From positions 558,001 to 622,000 of the forward strand of contig NZ_BMIK01000001.1 in the NCBI RefSeq assembly GCF_014642075.1: a stretch of 64,000 bases of DNA, given 5' to 3'. The stretch comes from Parapedobacter defluvii. Lineage in GTDB: Bacteria; Bacteroidota; Bacteroidia; Sphingobacteriales; Sphingobacteriaceae. Each line of letters begins with the position of its first letter. The first letter of the stretch is position 1. The notes beneath the pieces are model-generated. The model was not told the origin of the DNA. It searched no databases and worked only from the letters and a program-made list of their open reading frames with translations. The translations under genes and the position numbers were made by a program. Shown here in pieces: positions 8,108 to 16,061 of the stretch.

Positions 8108-9019
8108 TTATACGTTATACCAATTTCCCTCCAACGCCAAATCGGTATTCGGGAAAATGGATTTGCTTTCTTCCAGCAGCGGTTTCAGATCCTTGTACCT
8201 CGCAGAGTAATGTCCAATCAGTAATTTCCTCGCTTGTACCTTCGTTGCAATCTGCCCTGCTTGGCGTGCGGTGGTATGAAAGGTCTCCACGGCTCTATTC
8301 AACATGTCATGCAAAAATGTTGCCTCATGGTATAATAGGTCCACTCCTTGAATAAAAGGAAGGTACCGCTCCGTCATAACGGTGTCGGAACAATACGCAT
8401 AGCTTCGCGGTATAGGAGGGGGGAGGGTCAGTTCCTGCCAACGGTATACCGTTCCGTCGGAAGCCGTATAATCATTCCCGCGTTTAATCAATGGAAGATA
8501 AGCAGTAGGTATACCAATCGCCTCCGTTTTCGTGCGGTCAATCGTAGGCATTCGTTTCTTCTCATCAAACCGGAATCCCGTACAGGCAATTCGATGGTCT
8601 AACGGGAAACTACTAACTAAGATGTGTTCGTTTTCTAAGATTGACTCACCGGTTTGATCCTGCGTCGGATGAAAAAGCAACGGATAGCGCAATACGGTTT
8701 GCGAATGAAGAAAATGTAGGTCAATTATTTCCTGTAAAGCAGGTGGCCCATATATATGTAGTTCCTCTTTACGGCCTACTAAATGCATGGACGAAATAAG
8801 TCCGATCAAACCGAGGTAATGATCACCATGTAAATGGCTGATAAAAATATGTTTGATACGGTTACTTCGGATTCCGTATTTGATGAGTTGCACTTGCGTA
8901 CCTTCTCCGCAATCCAACAGATACAGTTGCTCGTTGATATTGATCAACTGTGCGGTTGGATGACGGCCATATATCGGTGTAGCAGAACTACTTCCTAATA
9001 TTAATACTTCAAACCTCAT
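8108..9019 (-). CDS. rnz: ribonuclease Z
   Basis: Metallo-beta-lactamase-fold endonuclease that trims tRNA 3' ends. The 303-residue length is that of the short RNase Z. The zinc motif is F-I-S-H-L-H-G-D-H, and the later ligands lie in Y-H-E-A-T-F and I-G-H-Y-S-A-R-Y. The N-terminus has the family S-S-S-A-T-P loop. Its start overlaps the STAS gene stop by four bases (ATGA), implying translational coupling. The 3' end runs into short repeats of a GTATAAC word. Confidence 0.94.
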   Translation of the reverse strand: MRFEVLILGSSSATPIYGRHPTAQLININEQLYLLDCGEGTQVQLIKYGIRSNRIKHIFISHLHGDHYLGLIGLISSMHLVGRKEELHIYGPPALQEIIDLHFLHSQTVLRYPLLFHPTQDQTGESILENEHILVSSFPLDHRIACTGFRFDEKKRMPTIDRTKTEAIGIPTAYLPLIKRGNDYTASDGTVYRWQELTLPPPIPRSYAYCSDTVMTERYLPFIQGVDLLYHEATFLHDMLNRAVETFHTTARQAGQIATKVQARKLLIGHYSARYKDLKPLLEESKSIFPNTDLALEGNWYNV

Positions 9020-9399
9020 TCTTTTTCTACCGCACCCTTCAGGTCTTTTTCAAGTTCCTGCGAAAATATCAGATCTTCAGCCTCGGCGGTGTTGTGTGCA
9101 AGCGTCAATACACCGCCCAGATTACATACCGAAATAAGGCTTTTGATCTGTTGATTTACACAGGCTAATATAAATATGCCGCCTGCAGCCTTGCAAAGAC
9201 GGTGTGCCATTAGGCCGGTTCGTAATCCGGATGAATCCGCTTCTTTTACCTGTGACAAATCGAGGATGATATTTCGTTGGCCACCGGTATTCCGCAAAAG
9301 AAATTCTGCCTTAATCTTTGGTGCCGATTCACCGTCCAGTATTTCTACGTGAGGCTGGATGATGACATATTTATCGTGTTTATCAATTGTGAATTTCAT
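9016..9399 (-). CDS. STAS-domain protein (anti-sigma factor antagonist-like)
   Basis: A single STAS domain of about 127 residues, the fold of SpoIIAA-type anti-anti-sigma factors. The phospho-acceptor region reads K-E-A-D-S-S-G-L-R, preserving the D-S-S-G signature with the Ser that partner-switch kinases modify. The open frame extends to 9453. The ATG at 9399 (M-K-F-T-I-D-K-H) gives the start I expect for the family; the extra 18 residues upstream are basic and unlike it. No cognate anti-sigma kinase or sigma factor is adjacent. It sits between purC and rnz. Confidence 0.82.
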   Translation of the reverse strand: MKFTIDKHDKYVIIQPHVEILDGESAPKIKAEFLLRNTGGQRNIILDLSQVKEADSSGLRTGLMAHRLCKAAGGIFILACVNQQIKSLISVCNLGGVLTLAHNTAEAEDLIFSQELEKDLKGAVEKE

Positions 9400-9534
9400 T
9401 CGAAAATAATAGTGATGGAGCTTGCGTTTGCCTTTGGCTTCCGCAGGTTTCATCTGTTTATTTTTTTTAGTTGTTCATTGCTTGCTTGTTTCTAACAGTG
9501 GCCACGCTGCCTTTGGCGGATAAGTGGTCGGTGC

Positions 9535-10497
9535 CTAACCCGTCTTCACGGGATGGAGCCTTTCAAGAGCCGTTACGGTATTACGTTGTATCCGTTCCAA
9601 TACAGCTGTATCATCCGGATACTCGAAACGCTCACCCGTAATATGCTCAAAGAGTTCAATGTATCTTTCGGAAATCGACCAAACAATCTCATCGGTCATT
9701 TCTGGTATATTTTGTCCTTCCTTCCCCTGAAAACCATTTTCAATCAGCCATTTCCGGACGAACTCTTTGGATAACTGCCGTTGAGGTTTGCCTTCATCCT
9801 GCAGTTGCGCATAAGTATCCGCATAGAAGTAACGCGACGAATCCGGTGTGTGGATTTCATCTATCAAAAATATGTCGTCGTCTATTTTGCCAAATTCATA
9901 TTTGGTGTCTACCAAGATCAAGCCTCTTTCGGCAGCTAAGTCGGTGCCCCGTTTGAACAGCGCGAGGGTATAGGCCGCTAGCTGCCGGTAGTCGGCTTCG
10001 GACACAATGCCCTGTTCCAGTATCGCTGCACGTGAAATATCCGCGTCGTGTCCGATGGTGGCTTTTGTGGTCGGAGTAATAATGGGCTGGGGCAAACGGT
10101 CGTTTTCTTTTAGTCCATCAGGAAGCGGCTCCCCGCATATTTCGCGTTTGCCCGATTGGTATTCGCGCCACGCATGTCCAGCTAAGTATCCACGGACAAC
10201 CATCTCCACTTTAAAGGGTTGGCATAGCCGACCGATCGTTACACTGGGATCGGGTACGGCTATTACCCAATTGGGTACGATATCTTCTGTCGCCTTTAAA
10301 AATTTGGCGGCAATTTGATTGAGTACCTGCCCTTTGTAGGGAATAGCCCGAGGAAGTACAACATCAAATGCGGAGATACGGTCTGTGGCGACCATGGCCA
10401 AATAAGTATCGGCGATGGTATATACATCCCGTACTTTACCCCGATAAAAGGCAGTCTGACCTTCGAAATGGAAATTTGTTTCTTTTACTGTATTCAT
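9535..10497 (-). CDS. purC: phosphoribosylaminoimidazole-succinocarboxamide synthase (SAICAR synthetase)
   Basis: Purine biosynthesis enzyme joining CAIR and aspartate with ATP. The 320-residue form has the family motifs Y-R-G-K-V-R-D-V-Y near the start, [26 protein letters not shown] and [10 protein letters not shown]. The ATG at 10497 is preceded by an A-rich run and an eight-unit heptad array that separates it from phoH. Confidence 0.96.
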   Translation of the reverse strand: MNTVKETNFHFEGQTAFYRGKVRDVYTIADTYLAMVATDRISAFDVVLPRAIPYKGQVLNQIAAKFLKATEDIVPNWVIAVPDPSVTIGRLCQPFKVEMVVRGYLAGHAWREYQSGKREICGEPLPDGLKENDRLPQPIITPTTKATIGHDADISRAAILEQGIVSEADYRQLAAYTLALFKRGTDLAAERGLILVDTKYEFGKIDDDIFLIDEIHTPDSSRYFYADTYAQLQDEGKPQRQLSKEFVRKWLIENGFQGKEGQNIPEMTDEIVWSISERYIELFEHITGERFEYPDDTAVLERIQRNTVTALERLHPVKTG

Positions 10498-10504
10498 TTT
10501 TTTT

Positions 10505-10560
10505 AGCTTTCAGCGATCAGCTCACCTCTCACTTCGTACTTCTAACCTCGTACTTCAATT
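10505..10560 (-). repeat. eight-unit heptanucleotide array between phoH and purC
   Basis: On the plus strand: AGCTTTC, AGCGATC, AGCTCAC, CTCTCAC, TTCGTAC, TTCTAAC, CTCGTAC, TTCAATT. The last unit overlaps the first base of the phoH stop codon. The words CTCGTAC and TTCTAAC recur exactly or with one change in the array at 45975, 35 kb away, and resemble units in the his array. The remaining bases to the purC start are an A-run on the coding strand. Confidence 0.85.
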
Positions 10561-11528
10561 TATATATCCCCGTATGCTTCCAGTATTCTTCTTACCAATT
10601 TGTGCCGCACCACATCTCCGCCACTTAGATAAATCATGTCAATACCCTCAATTCCATCCAGAAGTTTTAGTGCAGTTTGTAAACCGGACTGCTGTTTTTT
10701 GGGTAAGTCAATCTGCGTAACGTCTCCCGTTACGATGAATTTGGCAGTGGGCCCCATTCTTGTCAGAAACATCTTCATCTGCATGTCAGTGGCATTTTGA
10801 GCCTCATCCAAAATAACAAAACAGTTGTCAAGTGTGCGCCCCCGCATAAAAGCTAAAGGCGCAACTTCTATGGTACGGTTCTCCAAAAATACTTTTAGTT
10901 TTTCCGCGGGAATCATGTCGTCAAGTGCATCATACAGGGGGCGTAAATATGGATCTACTTTTTCTTTAAGATCCCCCGGTAAAAAACCTAGATTTTCTCC
11001 GGCTTCCACCGCGGGCCGGGTCAATATAATGCGCCTCACCTCCTTGTTCCGCAGCGCTCGCACAGCGAGCGCAACAGCGGTATAGGTCTTACCCGTTCCA
11101 GCCGGACCGATTGCAAACAAAATATCGTTTTTCAGGATGCTTTCCACCATCCGCCGCTGATTCGGTGTACGTGCCTTTACAACGATGCCATTAGGGCCGA
11201 AAACAATTGGCTCTCCACCCCCGGAAGGGGTTGCCTCTGTCTTTTCTGCCTTTTTAGCGGGTACACCATTGGATGTTTTTATGTCCAAAATGTTCTCTAC
11301 ATCATTGGCAGTTAAATTGTTGTATTGTTCAACATGTGCAACTATCCGATCGAAAGACGATTTGAATACCGAAATTTCCTGTTCATCCCCCAATACTTTT
11401 ACTTCATTGCCGCGAGCCACGATTTTTAATTTTGGAAACTGTCTTTTAAACAATTCGAAATGCTCATTGTGTGCGCCCCACAGCACCGCAGGATTCACAT
11501 ATTCTAACGTAAGATTTAATTCGTTCAA
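10560..11528 (-). CDS. PhoH family ATPase
   Basis: Cytoplasmic P-loop ATPase of the PhoH/YbeZ family, usually linked to RNA metabolism. The C-terminal two thirds carry Walker A G-P-A-G-T-G-K-T, Walker B V-I-L-D-E-A-Q-N and the late motif L-T-R-M-G-P-T-A-K, with an N-terminal KH-like region. No in-frame ATG exists near the N-terminus. Either TTG at 11528 (L-N-E-L-N-L-T-L-E, where related proteins begin, with GAAAGA upstream) or TTG at 11555 must be used; I chose 11528. It is the promoter-proximal gene of the minus block and diverges from the SAM-hydrolase-like gene. Confidence 0.9.
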   Translation of the reverse strand: MNELNLTLEYVNPAVLWGAHNEHFELFKRQFPKLKIVARGNEVKVLGDEQEISVFKSSFDRIVAHVEQYNNLTANDVENILDIKTSNGVPAKKAEKTEATPSGGGEPIVFGPNGIVVKARTPNQRRMVESILKNDILFAIGPAGTGKTYTAVALAVRALRNKEVRRIILTRPAVEAGENLGFLPGDLKEKVDPYLRPLYDALDDMIPAEKLKVFLENRTIEVAPLAFMRGRTLDNCFVILDEAQNATDMQMKMFLTRMGPTAKFIVTGDVTQIDLPKKQQSGLQTALKLLDGIEGIDMIYLSGGDVVRHKLVRRILEAYGDI

Positions 11529-11707
11529 ATTCGATCTTTCACTATTGACTGTCAACTATTTAATTTTAATGTTTCTTGCCTTTTTTATGATACAGCTTTC
11601 TGTATGGGCTGTCATACGACTGTCGTCTCGCAGCTTTCAAAGATAGCGATAAATTACGATTCGTATTGGCTAAATAAAAAATCTGCTTTTCCCGCAAAGT
11701 TGAATAA

Positions 11708-11738
11708 TTGGATATGATGGCAACTTTATCTAAGTTTG
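11708..11738 (+). promoter_or_regulatory. Bacteroidota-type promoter for the SAM-hydrolase-like gene
   Basis: TTG at 11708-11710, a 20-nt spacer, then TAAGTTTG at 11731-11738 match the -33 TTG / -7 TAnnTTTG consensus. Transcription would start near 11745, just before the ATG at 11762, after a GAGGCGGG ribosome-binding stretch. The open frame that runs through this promoter (starting with the same TTG) is therefore not coding here. Confidence 0.65.
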
Positions 11739-11761
11739 CATCCATTGCAATCGAGGCGGGT

Positions 11762-12541
11762 ATGGGTATTATTACCTTAACAACAGATTTAGGACATAAA
11801 GATTTTTATCAAGCAGCATTAAAAGGCAGTATTATCAGCCAATTTCCCGCTGTGCAACTGGTTGATGTATCCCACGAGATTCCTCCTTTTGATATTCAGT
11901 ATGCAGCGTTTGTGGTAAAAAACGCGTATCCTTATTTCCCGCCCAAAACGGTTCATCTCATCGGTATTGATTCCGTGTTTAACCAAAACACCCGGTATCT
12001 TGCTTTACAATACAACAATCACTATTTCATCGGTACGGATAACGGTCTGTTTTCACTGATATTGGACGGCCCTCCAGCAGAAGCCGTAGAAATTAACATC
12101 ATCCAGGATTTAAAATATTTACATTTCCCACTGACCGATATTTTTGCCAAGGCGGCATGCCACCTTGCCAAGGGAGGCAAATTGACGGATATAGGAGATC
12201 CGGTAGACGGTGTAGTAGACCGGACACTGGTACAACCGGTGGTCGAAAAGGATAGCTTACGCGGCAGTGTCGTATTTGTGGATTCATTTGGTAATGTGAT
12301 TAGCAATATCAGCAAAGAACTATTTAACAAGGTACAGCGCGGCCGTAACTTTGTATTGTATTTCCGGCGCAATGAGACAATCGATCAGATGAGCTGGCAT
12401 TATAACGAGGTGCCCGAAGGTGAAAAGCTTTGTCTCTTTGGCATCACCAACTATTTAGAGATTGCGATAAACAAAGGAAATGCCAGTGGGCTATTGGGGC
12501 TCAACAAAGGAGACATCATCCGGGTGGAATTCAAAAAATAA
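11762..12541 (+). CDS. divergent SAM hydroxide adenosyltransferase (DUF62) family protein
   Basis: Belongs to the family that hydrolyses S-adenosylmethionine to adenosine and methionine and includes chlorinases and fluorinases. The N-terminal domain shows L-T-T-D-L-G-H-K-D-F-Y, V-D-V-S-H-E-I and G-T-D-N-G-L-F-S. The C-terminal beta domain shows F-V-D-S-F-G-N-V-I-S-N-I. The usual V-D-P-G-V-G loop is replaced by I-D-S-V-F-N, and the segment normally reading F-H-G-R-D reads F-P-L-T-D, so the family's catalytic His appears absent. The activity is uncertain. It has 259 residues from the ATG at 11762, which a promoter and ribosome-binding site support. Confidence 0.8.
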   Translation: MGIITLTTDLGHKDFYQAALKGSIISQFPAVQLVDVSHEIPPFDIQYAAFVVKNAYPYFPPKTVHLIGIDSVFNQNTRYLALQYNNHYFIGTDNGLFSLILDGPPAEAVEINIIQDLKYLHFPLTDIFAKAACHLAKGGKLTDIGDPVDGVVDRTLVQPVVEKDSLRGSVVFVDSFGNVISNISKELFNKVQRGRNFVLYFRRNETIDQMSWHYNEVPEGEKLCLFGITNYLEIAINKGNASGLLGLNKGDIIRVEFKK

Positions 12542-12553
12542 TGGTTTTTTATC

Positions 12554-13093
12554 ATGCGACCTTATCAGTTTAACTGCATTTACATCGTATTATTTTTTTT
12601 GTTAAGTTGTGTGTCGTTTTCGTTTGCTCAGGAAACGTCAGACACGACCGGCTATGAAAATCAGCGCCAAAAAGTCAATAAGCTGTTGACTGAACGCAGC
12701 CAACGATTTGGACAATTTAATGAAAGCCTTCAAAAGCGCACCGGCATTTTCGGACTAAAGACCAAAAAGGATATGCAGTCGTCTATCGATATCCTGAAGC
12801 AGATTGTCCTTACTGATAACGACATATTTCAGGAAACCAAAGCCCTGCTGGATTATAAGGATTTTGAGAAGTCGCAGATCGCCGAAAGGGCTTCGGAATT
12901 TGATGGGCGCATTAACGGATATATCAGGACCATCAGCAAACTGCAACGCGAACACGAAAGAATGACCAACGAGATCAATGCGTTAGAAAAGGCAAACCAT
13001 TTTTATCAGGGGTTAGTGATATTTTTCGGTTTGGTGATATTGGGCGCCGGGGTCTTTTTTGTTATGAAACGCCAAAAATTGACGAAGGCGTGA
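12554..13093 (+). CDS. secreted/membrane coiled-coil protein of unknown function
   Basis: Not recognised as a named family. The 179 residues begin with a signal peptide (hydrophobic core I-V-L-F-F-L-L-S-C-V-S-F-S-F-A, cleavage near A-Q-E). A charged helical, probably coiled-coil, periplasmic region follows (about 35-150). One transmembrane segment lies near the C-terminus (G-L-V-I-F-F-G-L-V-I-L-G-A-G-V-F-F-V), with a short basic tail. It starts 12 nt after the preceding gene and is likely co-transcribed. Homologues of similar size occur in related genera, but I know of no assigned role. Confidence 0.7.
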   Translation: MRPYQFNCIYIVLFFLLSCVSFSFAQETSDTTGYENQRQKVNKLLTERSQRFGQFNESLQKRTGIFGLKTKKDMQSSIDILKQIVLTDNDIFQETKALLDYKDFEKSQIAERASEFDGRINGYIRTISKLQREHERMTNEINALEKANHFYQGLVIFFGLVILGAGVFFVMKRQKLTKA

Positions 13094-13115
13094 TATGTGC
13101 CCCGGTTATTGTCAT

Positions 13116-13123
13116 TACTTTTG
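13116..13123 (+). promoter_or_regulatory. candidate -7 element for the ABC transporter gene
   Basis: TACTTTTG matches TAnnTTTG and would start transcription about 19 nt before the ATG at 13149. No good TTG is placed at -33, so support is partial. An inverted repeat CCTATA (13126-13131) / TATAGG (13141-13146) covers the ribosome-binding region and could fold in the leader. Confidence 0.4.
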
Positions 13124-13148
13124 CGCCTATAGTTTTTAATTATAGGAC

Positions 13149-14978
13149 ATGGCAAGACAACGGTTAAATAGCGGGGATAAGCCATCGGAGGACCTGCCCA
13201 AACCGAAACTTACAAAAACAACACTTCGGAAAGCTGCCAAATTGCTGGGATATCTTCGGCCGTATCGGGTGAAGTTTATCGTCGGAATGGTGTTTTTGTT
13301 CTTGTCTAGCCTGACTGCGCTGACCTTCCCTGCACTTTTGGGGGCTATGATCGATGCCGCACAGGGTAAAGTGAAGTATGAATGGCTTGCTGTGGATATC
13401 CATACCATCGGAGCCATTTCTTTCGTTATCCTTTTTATCCAGTCCGCCGTTTCCTTCTTCCGGATTCGTCTTTTTGTAGAAGTTGCCGAAAAGTCGCTGG
13501 CTGACATCCGCAGGGATTCCTATTACAAACTTATCACATTTCCACTTGATTTTTTTGCCAACCGTAGGGTGGGTGAATTGAATAGCCGCTTATCTGCAGA
13601 TTTGGCTCAGATACAGGATACAATGACCACCACATTGGCAGAAATCATCCGGCAGGTTATTTTGCTAATTGGTGGTGTGTGTTGGCTGTTCATTGTATCT
13701 TCAAAACTCACCCTGCTCAATCTCAGTATCCTACCCGTATTGGTAGTGGTTGCAGTGATTTTTGGTAGGTTTATCCGGAAACTTTCGCGCAAAGCGCAGG
13801 ATAAACTCGCTGAGTCCAACACCGTAGTCCAAGAAACGTTGCAGGGTATCAGTAATGTGAAGGCGTTTGTCAATGAAGCCTATGAAGCATCTCGTTATTC
13901 CCGTACACTCGACGCGGTTGTTAAAATTGCTGTCAAGGGCGCAACGTATCGTGGTGTCTTTGCTTCATTTATCATCTTCTGTCTCTTCGGCGCTGTGGTT
14001 GCTGTCATTTGGTATGGGTCGTCGCTGGTTTCCGCTGGCGACATTTCCGTAGGGGATTTGACTACCTATATCCTATACTCTATATTCGTAGCAGGCTCTA
14101 TGGGTACTTTCCCCGAGCTATATGCAAATATCCAAAAGGCAATTGGCGCGAGTGAACGTGTCATTGAAATACTGGATGAGCAACAAGAAGATGTGGGATT
14201 GTTGCAGGAAGAAAAAGTTATTTCCTATCCCATCAAAGGCAGTATCGCGTTTGATAATGTTACATTTGCGTATCCTTCCCGTCCGGAAATCACCGTGCTG
14301 AAAAATGTGTCTTTTGCCGCGCCGGCCGGTGATAAAATTGCAATCGTGGGTCCAAGCGGTACAGGCAAATCAACCATTGCTGCATTGGTACTGCAATTTT
14401 ATAAGCCGGATAGTGGCCGTATTCTGTTTGATGGCCGTGAGGCCAGCAGTTACCCGTTGACGGATATTCGCAGTCAGGTTGCCATCGTACCTCAGGACGT
14501 ATTGCTTTTTGGAGGTACCATTCGGGAAAACATCGCTTATGGCCGGCTTTCAGCCGATGCAGAAGAAATTATTACGGCGGCCAAGCGGGCCAATGCCCAT
14601 AACTTTATCATGGATTTTCCTGAAGGGTACGATACCGTGGTAGGTGAACGCGGTGTCAAATTGTCGGGCGGGCAACGCCAGCGCATCGCCATTGCACGGG
14701 CCCTGCTTAAAGATCCTGCTATTTTAATTCTTGACGAAGCAACTTCTTCACTGGATTCCGAATCCGAACGTCAGGTACAACAAGCGCTGGAAGAGTTGAT
14801 GAAGAATCGCACATCTATTATCATCGCTCACCGGCTTTCTACCATTCGCGAAGCCAACCAAATCGTGGTGGTCGAATGCGGGCAGGTGGTGGCTTCCGGT
14901 ACCCATGACGAGTTGATGGATCAGGGAGACGGGCTATACCACCATTTGTACAAACTCCAATTAGATACCGCGCGTTAG
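13149..14978 (+). CDS. ABC half-transporter (MsbA/multidrug type)
   Basis: Inner-membrane exporter with a fused permease and ATPase, 609 residues. Six transmembrane helices occupy about residues 35-330. The nucleotide-binding domain (about 365-609) has Walker A G-P-S-G-T-G-K-S-T, Q-loop V-P-Q-D, signature L-S-G-G-Q-R-Q-R, Walker B I-L-I-L-D-E-A-T-S-S-L-D and the H-loop A-H-R-L-S. It probably acts as a homodimer. The substrate (lipid A, lipids or drugs) cannot be told from sequence. Its 3' end overlaps the convergent methionine-sulfoxide reductase gene by 18 nt. Confidence 0.93.
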   Translation: MARQRLNSGDKPSEDLPKPKLTKTTLRKAAKLLGYLRPYRVKFIVGMVFLFLSSLTALTFPALLGAMIDAAQGKVKYEWLAVDIHTIGAISFVILFIQSAVSFFRIRLFVEVAEKSLADIRRDSYYKLITFPLDFFANRRVGELNSRLSADLAQIQDTMTTTLAEIIRQVILLIGGVCWLFIVSSKLTLLNLSILPVLVVVAVIFGRFIRKLSRKAQDKLAESNTVVQETLQGISNVKAFVNEAYEASRYSRTLDAVVKIAVKGATYRGVFASFIIFCLFGAVVAVIWYGSSLVSAGDISVGDLTTYILYSIFVAGSMGTFPELYANIQKAIGASERVIEILDEQQEDVGLLQEEKVISYPIKGSIAFDNVTFAYPSRPEITVLKNVSFAAPAGDKIAIVGPSGTGKSTIAALVLQFYKPDSGRILFDGREASSYPLTDIRSQVAIVPQDVLLFGGTIRENIAYGRLSADAEEIITAAKRANAHNFIMDFPEGYDTVVGERGVKLSGGQRQRIAIARALLKDPAILILDEATSSLDSESERQVQQALEELMKNRTSIIIAHRLSTIREANQIVVVECGQVVASGTHDELMDQGDGLYHHLYKLQLDTAR

Positions 14979-15440
14979 TAACCGGGTAACTTCTTGAAGG
15001 TAATGTACATCCACTGCATCAAAGTAGTTCAGGTATTCACTGTCCACATCCAATACAGCAATCACTTCGCTTTGCTTAAATATAGGCACGACAATTTCCG
15101 ATTTGGATACCGAACTGCAAGCGATATGGCCGGGGAAGGCGTCCACATCCGGTACAGTACATGTTTTCCGCTGGGCCCACGCCTGGCCGCATACGCCTTT
15201 GCCCTTTCTGATACGGGTACAGGCTAATGGGCCTTGGAAGGGGCCAAGAACAAGCTCATCGGTGTTAACCAGGTAAAAACCTACCCAAAAGAAATCGAAC
15301 TGAGCCTTAAGTACTGCGGATATATTGGCCATGTTGGCAATCAGATTATCTTCTCCGGCAATCAATGTATCTAGTTGAGGTAGCAATGCCTGATACTGCA
15401 TTTCTTTGGTGCCCTGGGCAATGTAAAGTTCTTCTGCCAT
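14961..15440 (-). CDS. GAF-domain free methionine-(R)-sulfoxide reductase
   Basis: A 159-residue stand-alone GAF domain of the fRMsr type, which reduces free L-methionine-(R)-sulfoxide. The three conserved cysteines are in L-A-C-T-R, G-V-C-G-Q-A-W and H-I-A-C-S-S, and D-V-D-S-E lies at the substrate pocket. An in-frame GTG at 15455 adds five residues; the ATG at 15440 (M-A-E-E-L) is the likelier start. The gene converges on the ABC transporter. Confidence 0.9.
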   Translation of the reverse strand: MAEELYIAQGTKEMQYQALLPQLDTLIAGEDNLIANMANISAVLKAQFDFFWVGFYLVNTDELVLGPFQGPLACTRIRKGKGVCGQAWAQRKTCTVPDVDAFPGHIACSSVSKSEIVVPIFKQSEVIAVLDVDSEYLNYFDAVDVHYLQEVTRLLTRGI

Positions 15441-15597
15441 TTTCTTACAATCCACTCCAATGATTAGAAATCAAATGTACATGAAGTTTTTGGAATTGCG
15501 TATGCGCATCTCACGCCGGAAAGAGCACTGCAATTGGGTAGGTAACAGAAAATCCTGAGAACTTTTTCTAATGGGCTTCTTATCCAACAAGCTTTCT

Positions 15598-15663
15598 ACA
15601 GTCTTTGTCTGGTAGTTATGCATTAGATATACAGTATTTGTCCAGTAGTTATTCAGTAGTAAC
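15598..15663. repeat. two-copy 33-nt tandem repeat
   Basis: Copy one (15598-15630) and copy two (15631-15663) share ACAGT-N-TTTGTC-N-N-GTAGTTAT-N-CA-N-TAG with about eight differences. On the minus strand the open frame turns this into two 11-residue units (N-N-Y-W-T-N-T-V and H-N-Y-Q-T-K-T-V). It sits in the junk-like stretch between the transposase remnant and the reductase gene, so it is more likely spacer sequence than protein. Confidence 0.6.
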
Positions 15664-15767
15664 CCAGATTCTTCATACTTCATTGATACTGGATATCTAA
15701 TGAATGCCCATTGGATATAGAGGGGATGAAAAATAACTGTCCCCCAGCTTCCGTTCGTATCCATATC

Positions 15768-15890
15768 CTTCCCGAAATGGCCATAGGACCTTATGTCCTC
15801 CCATGTCTCACATCCGCAGATAACTGCCGGTATGGTAATGAAAACGATATCCGTCAAAAGGTGCTCTTCGGTCCGTTCTACACGCGGGTC
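15768..15890 (-). pseudogene. N-terminal remnant of an ISAs1-type transposase
   Basis: On the minus strand about 40 codons read D-P-R-V-E-R-T, then D-I-V-F-I-T-I-P-A-V-I-C-G-C-E-T-W-E-D-I, then H-F-G-K. This is the N-terminal region of ISAs1-family DDE transposases. The family likeness stops after the G-K, where the catalytic domain should begin. The open frame (15471-15938) continues as unrelated sequence, and it has no clear start or inverted repeats. It is a dead fragment. The 15456-16000 gap otherwise holds only the 33-nt repeat and a short three-unit heptad run near 15941-15961. Confidence 0.7.
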
Positions 15891-16000
15891 GCATCTTCTT
15901 TTTCTGCACAGGAAAACGATTAATCCCATGTCCTGCAAATACTAATTCCTAACTTCCTAACATTTTTGATGCGTTTACCCCTGCAAGCATTATTCGCAAA

Positions 16001-16031
16001 TTTCGGAAATTCCACAAATCAACTATTTTTG
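16001..16031 (+). promoter_or_regulatory. Bacteroidota-type promoter for the LacI-type regulator
   Basis: TTTCG at 16001-16005, about 18-20 nt spacer, and a consensus TATTTTTG at 16024-16031. The start point would be near 16038, which rules out the long open-frame start at 15966 and leaves the ATG at 16062 with a short leader; an ATG at 16041 would be almost leaderless. Confidence 0.55.
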
Positions 16032-16061
16032 ACACCAATTATGAGTTTGAGAAATGAACAA

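Noticed and set aside
8093-8117. GTATAAC/ATAGTTA words at the rnz-hisC junction as a fifth heptad array
   Set aside because: Only two units stay in register and they overlap rnz codons; too short to separate from chance.
15471-15767. Treating the whole 155-codon frame as a real protein
   Set aside because: Only the first third resembles a transposase; the remainder contains a tandem DNA repeat and no domain, and no ATG opens the frame.
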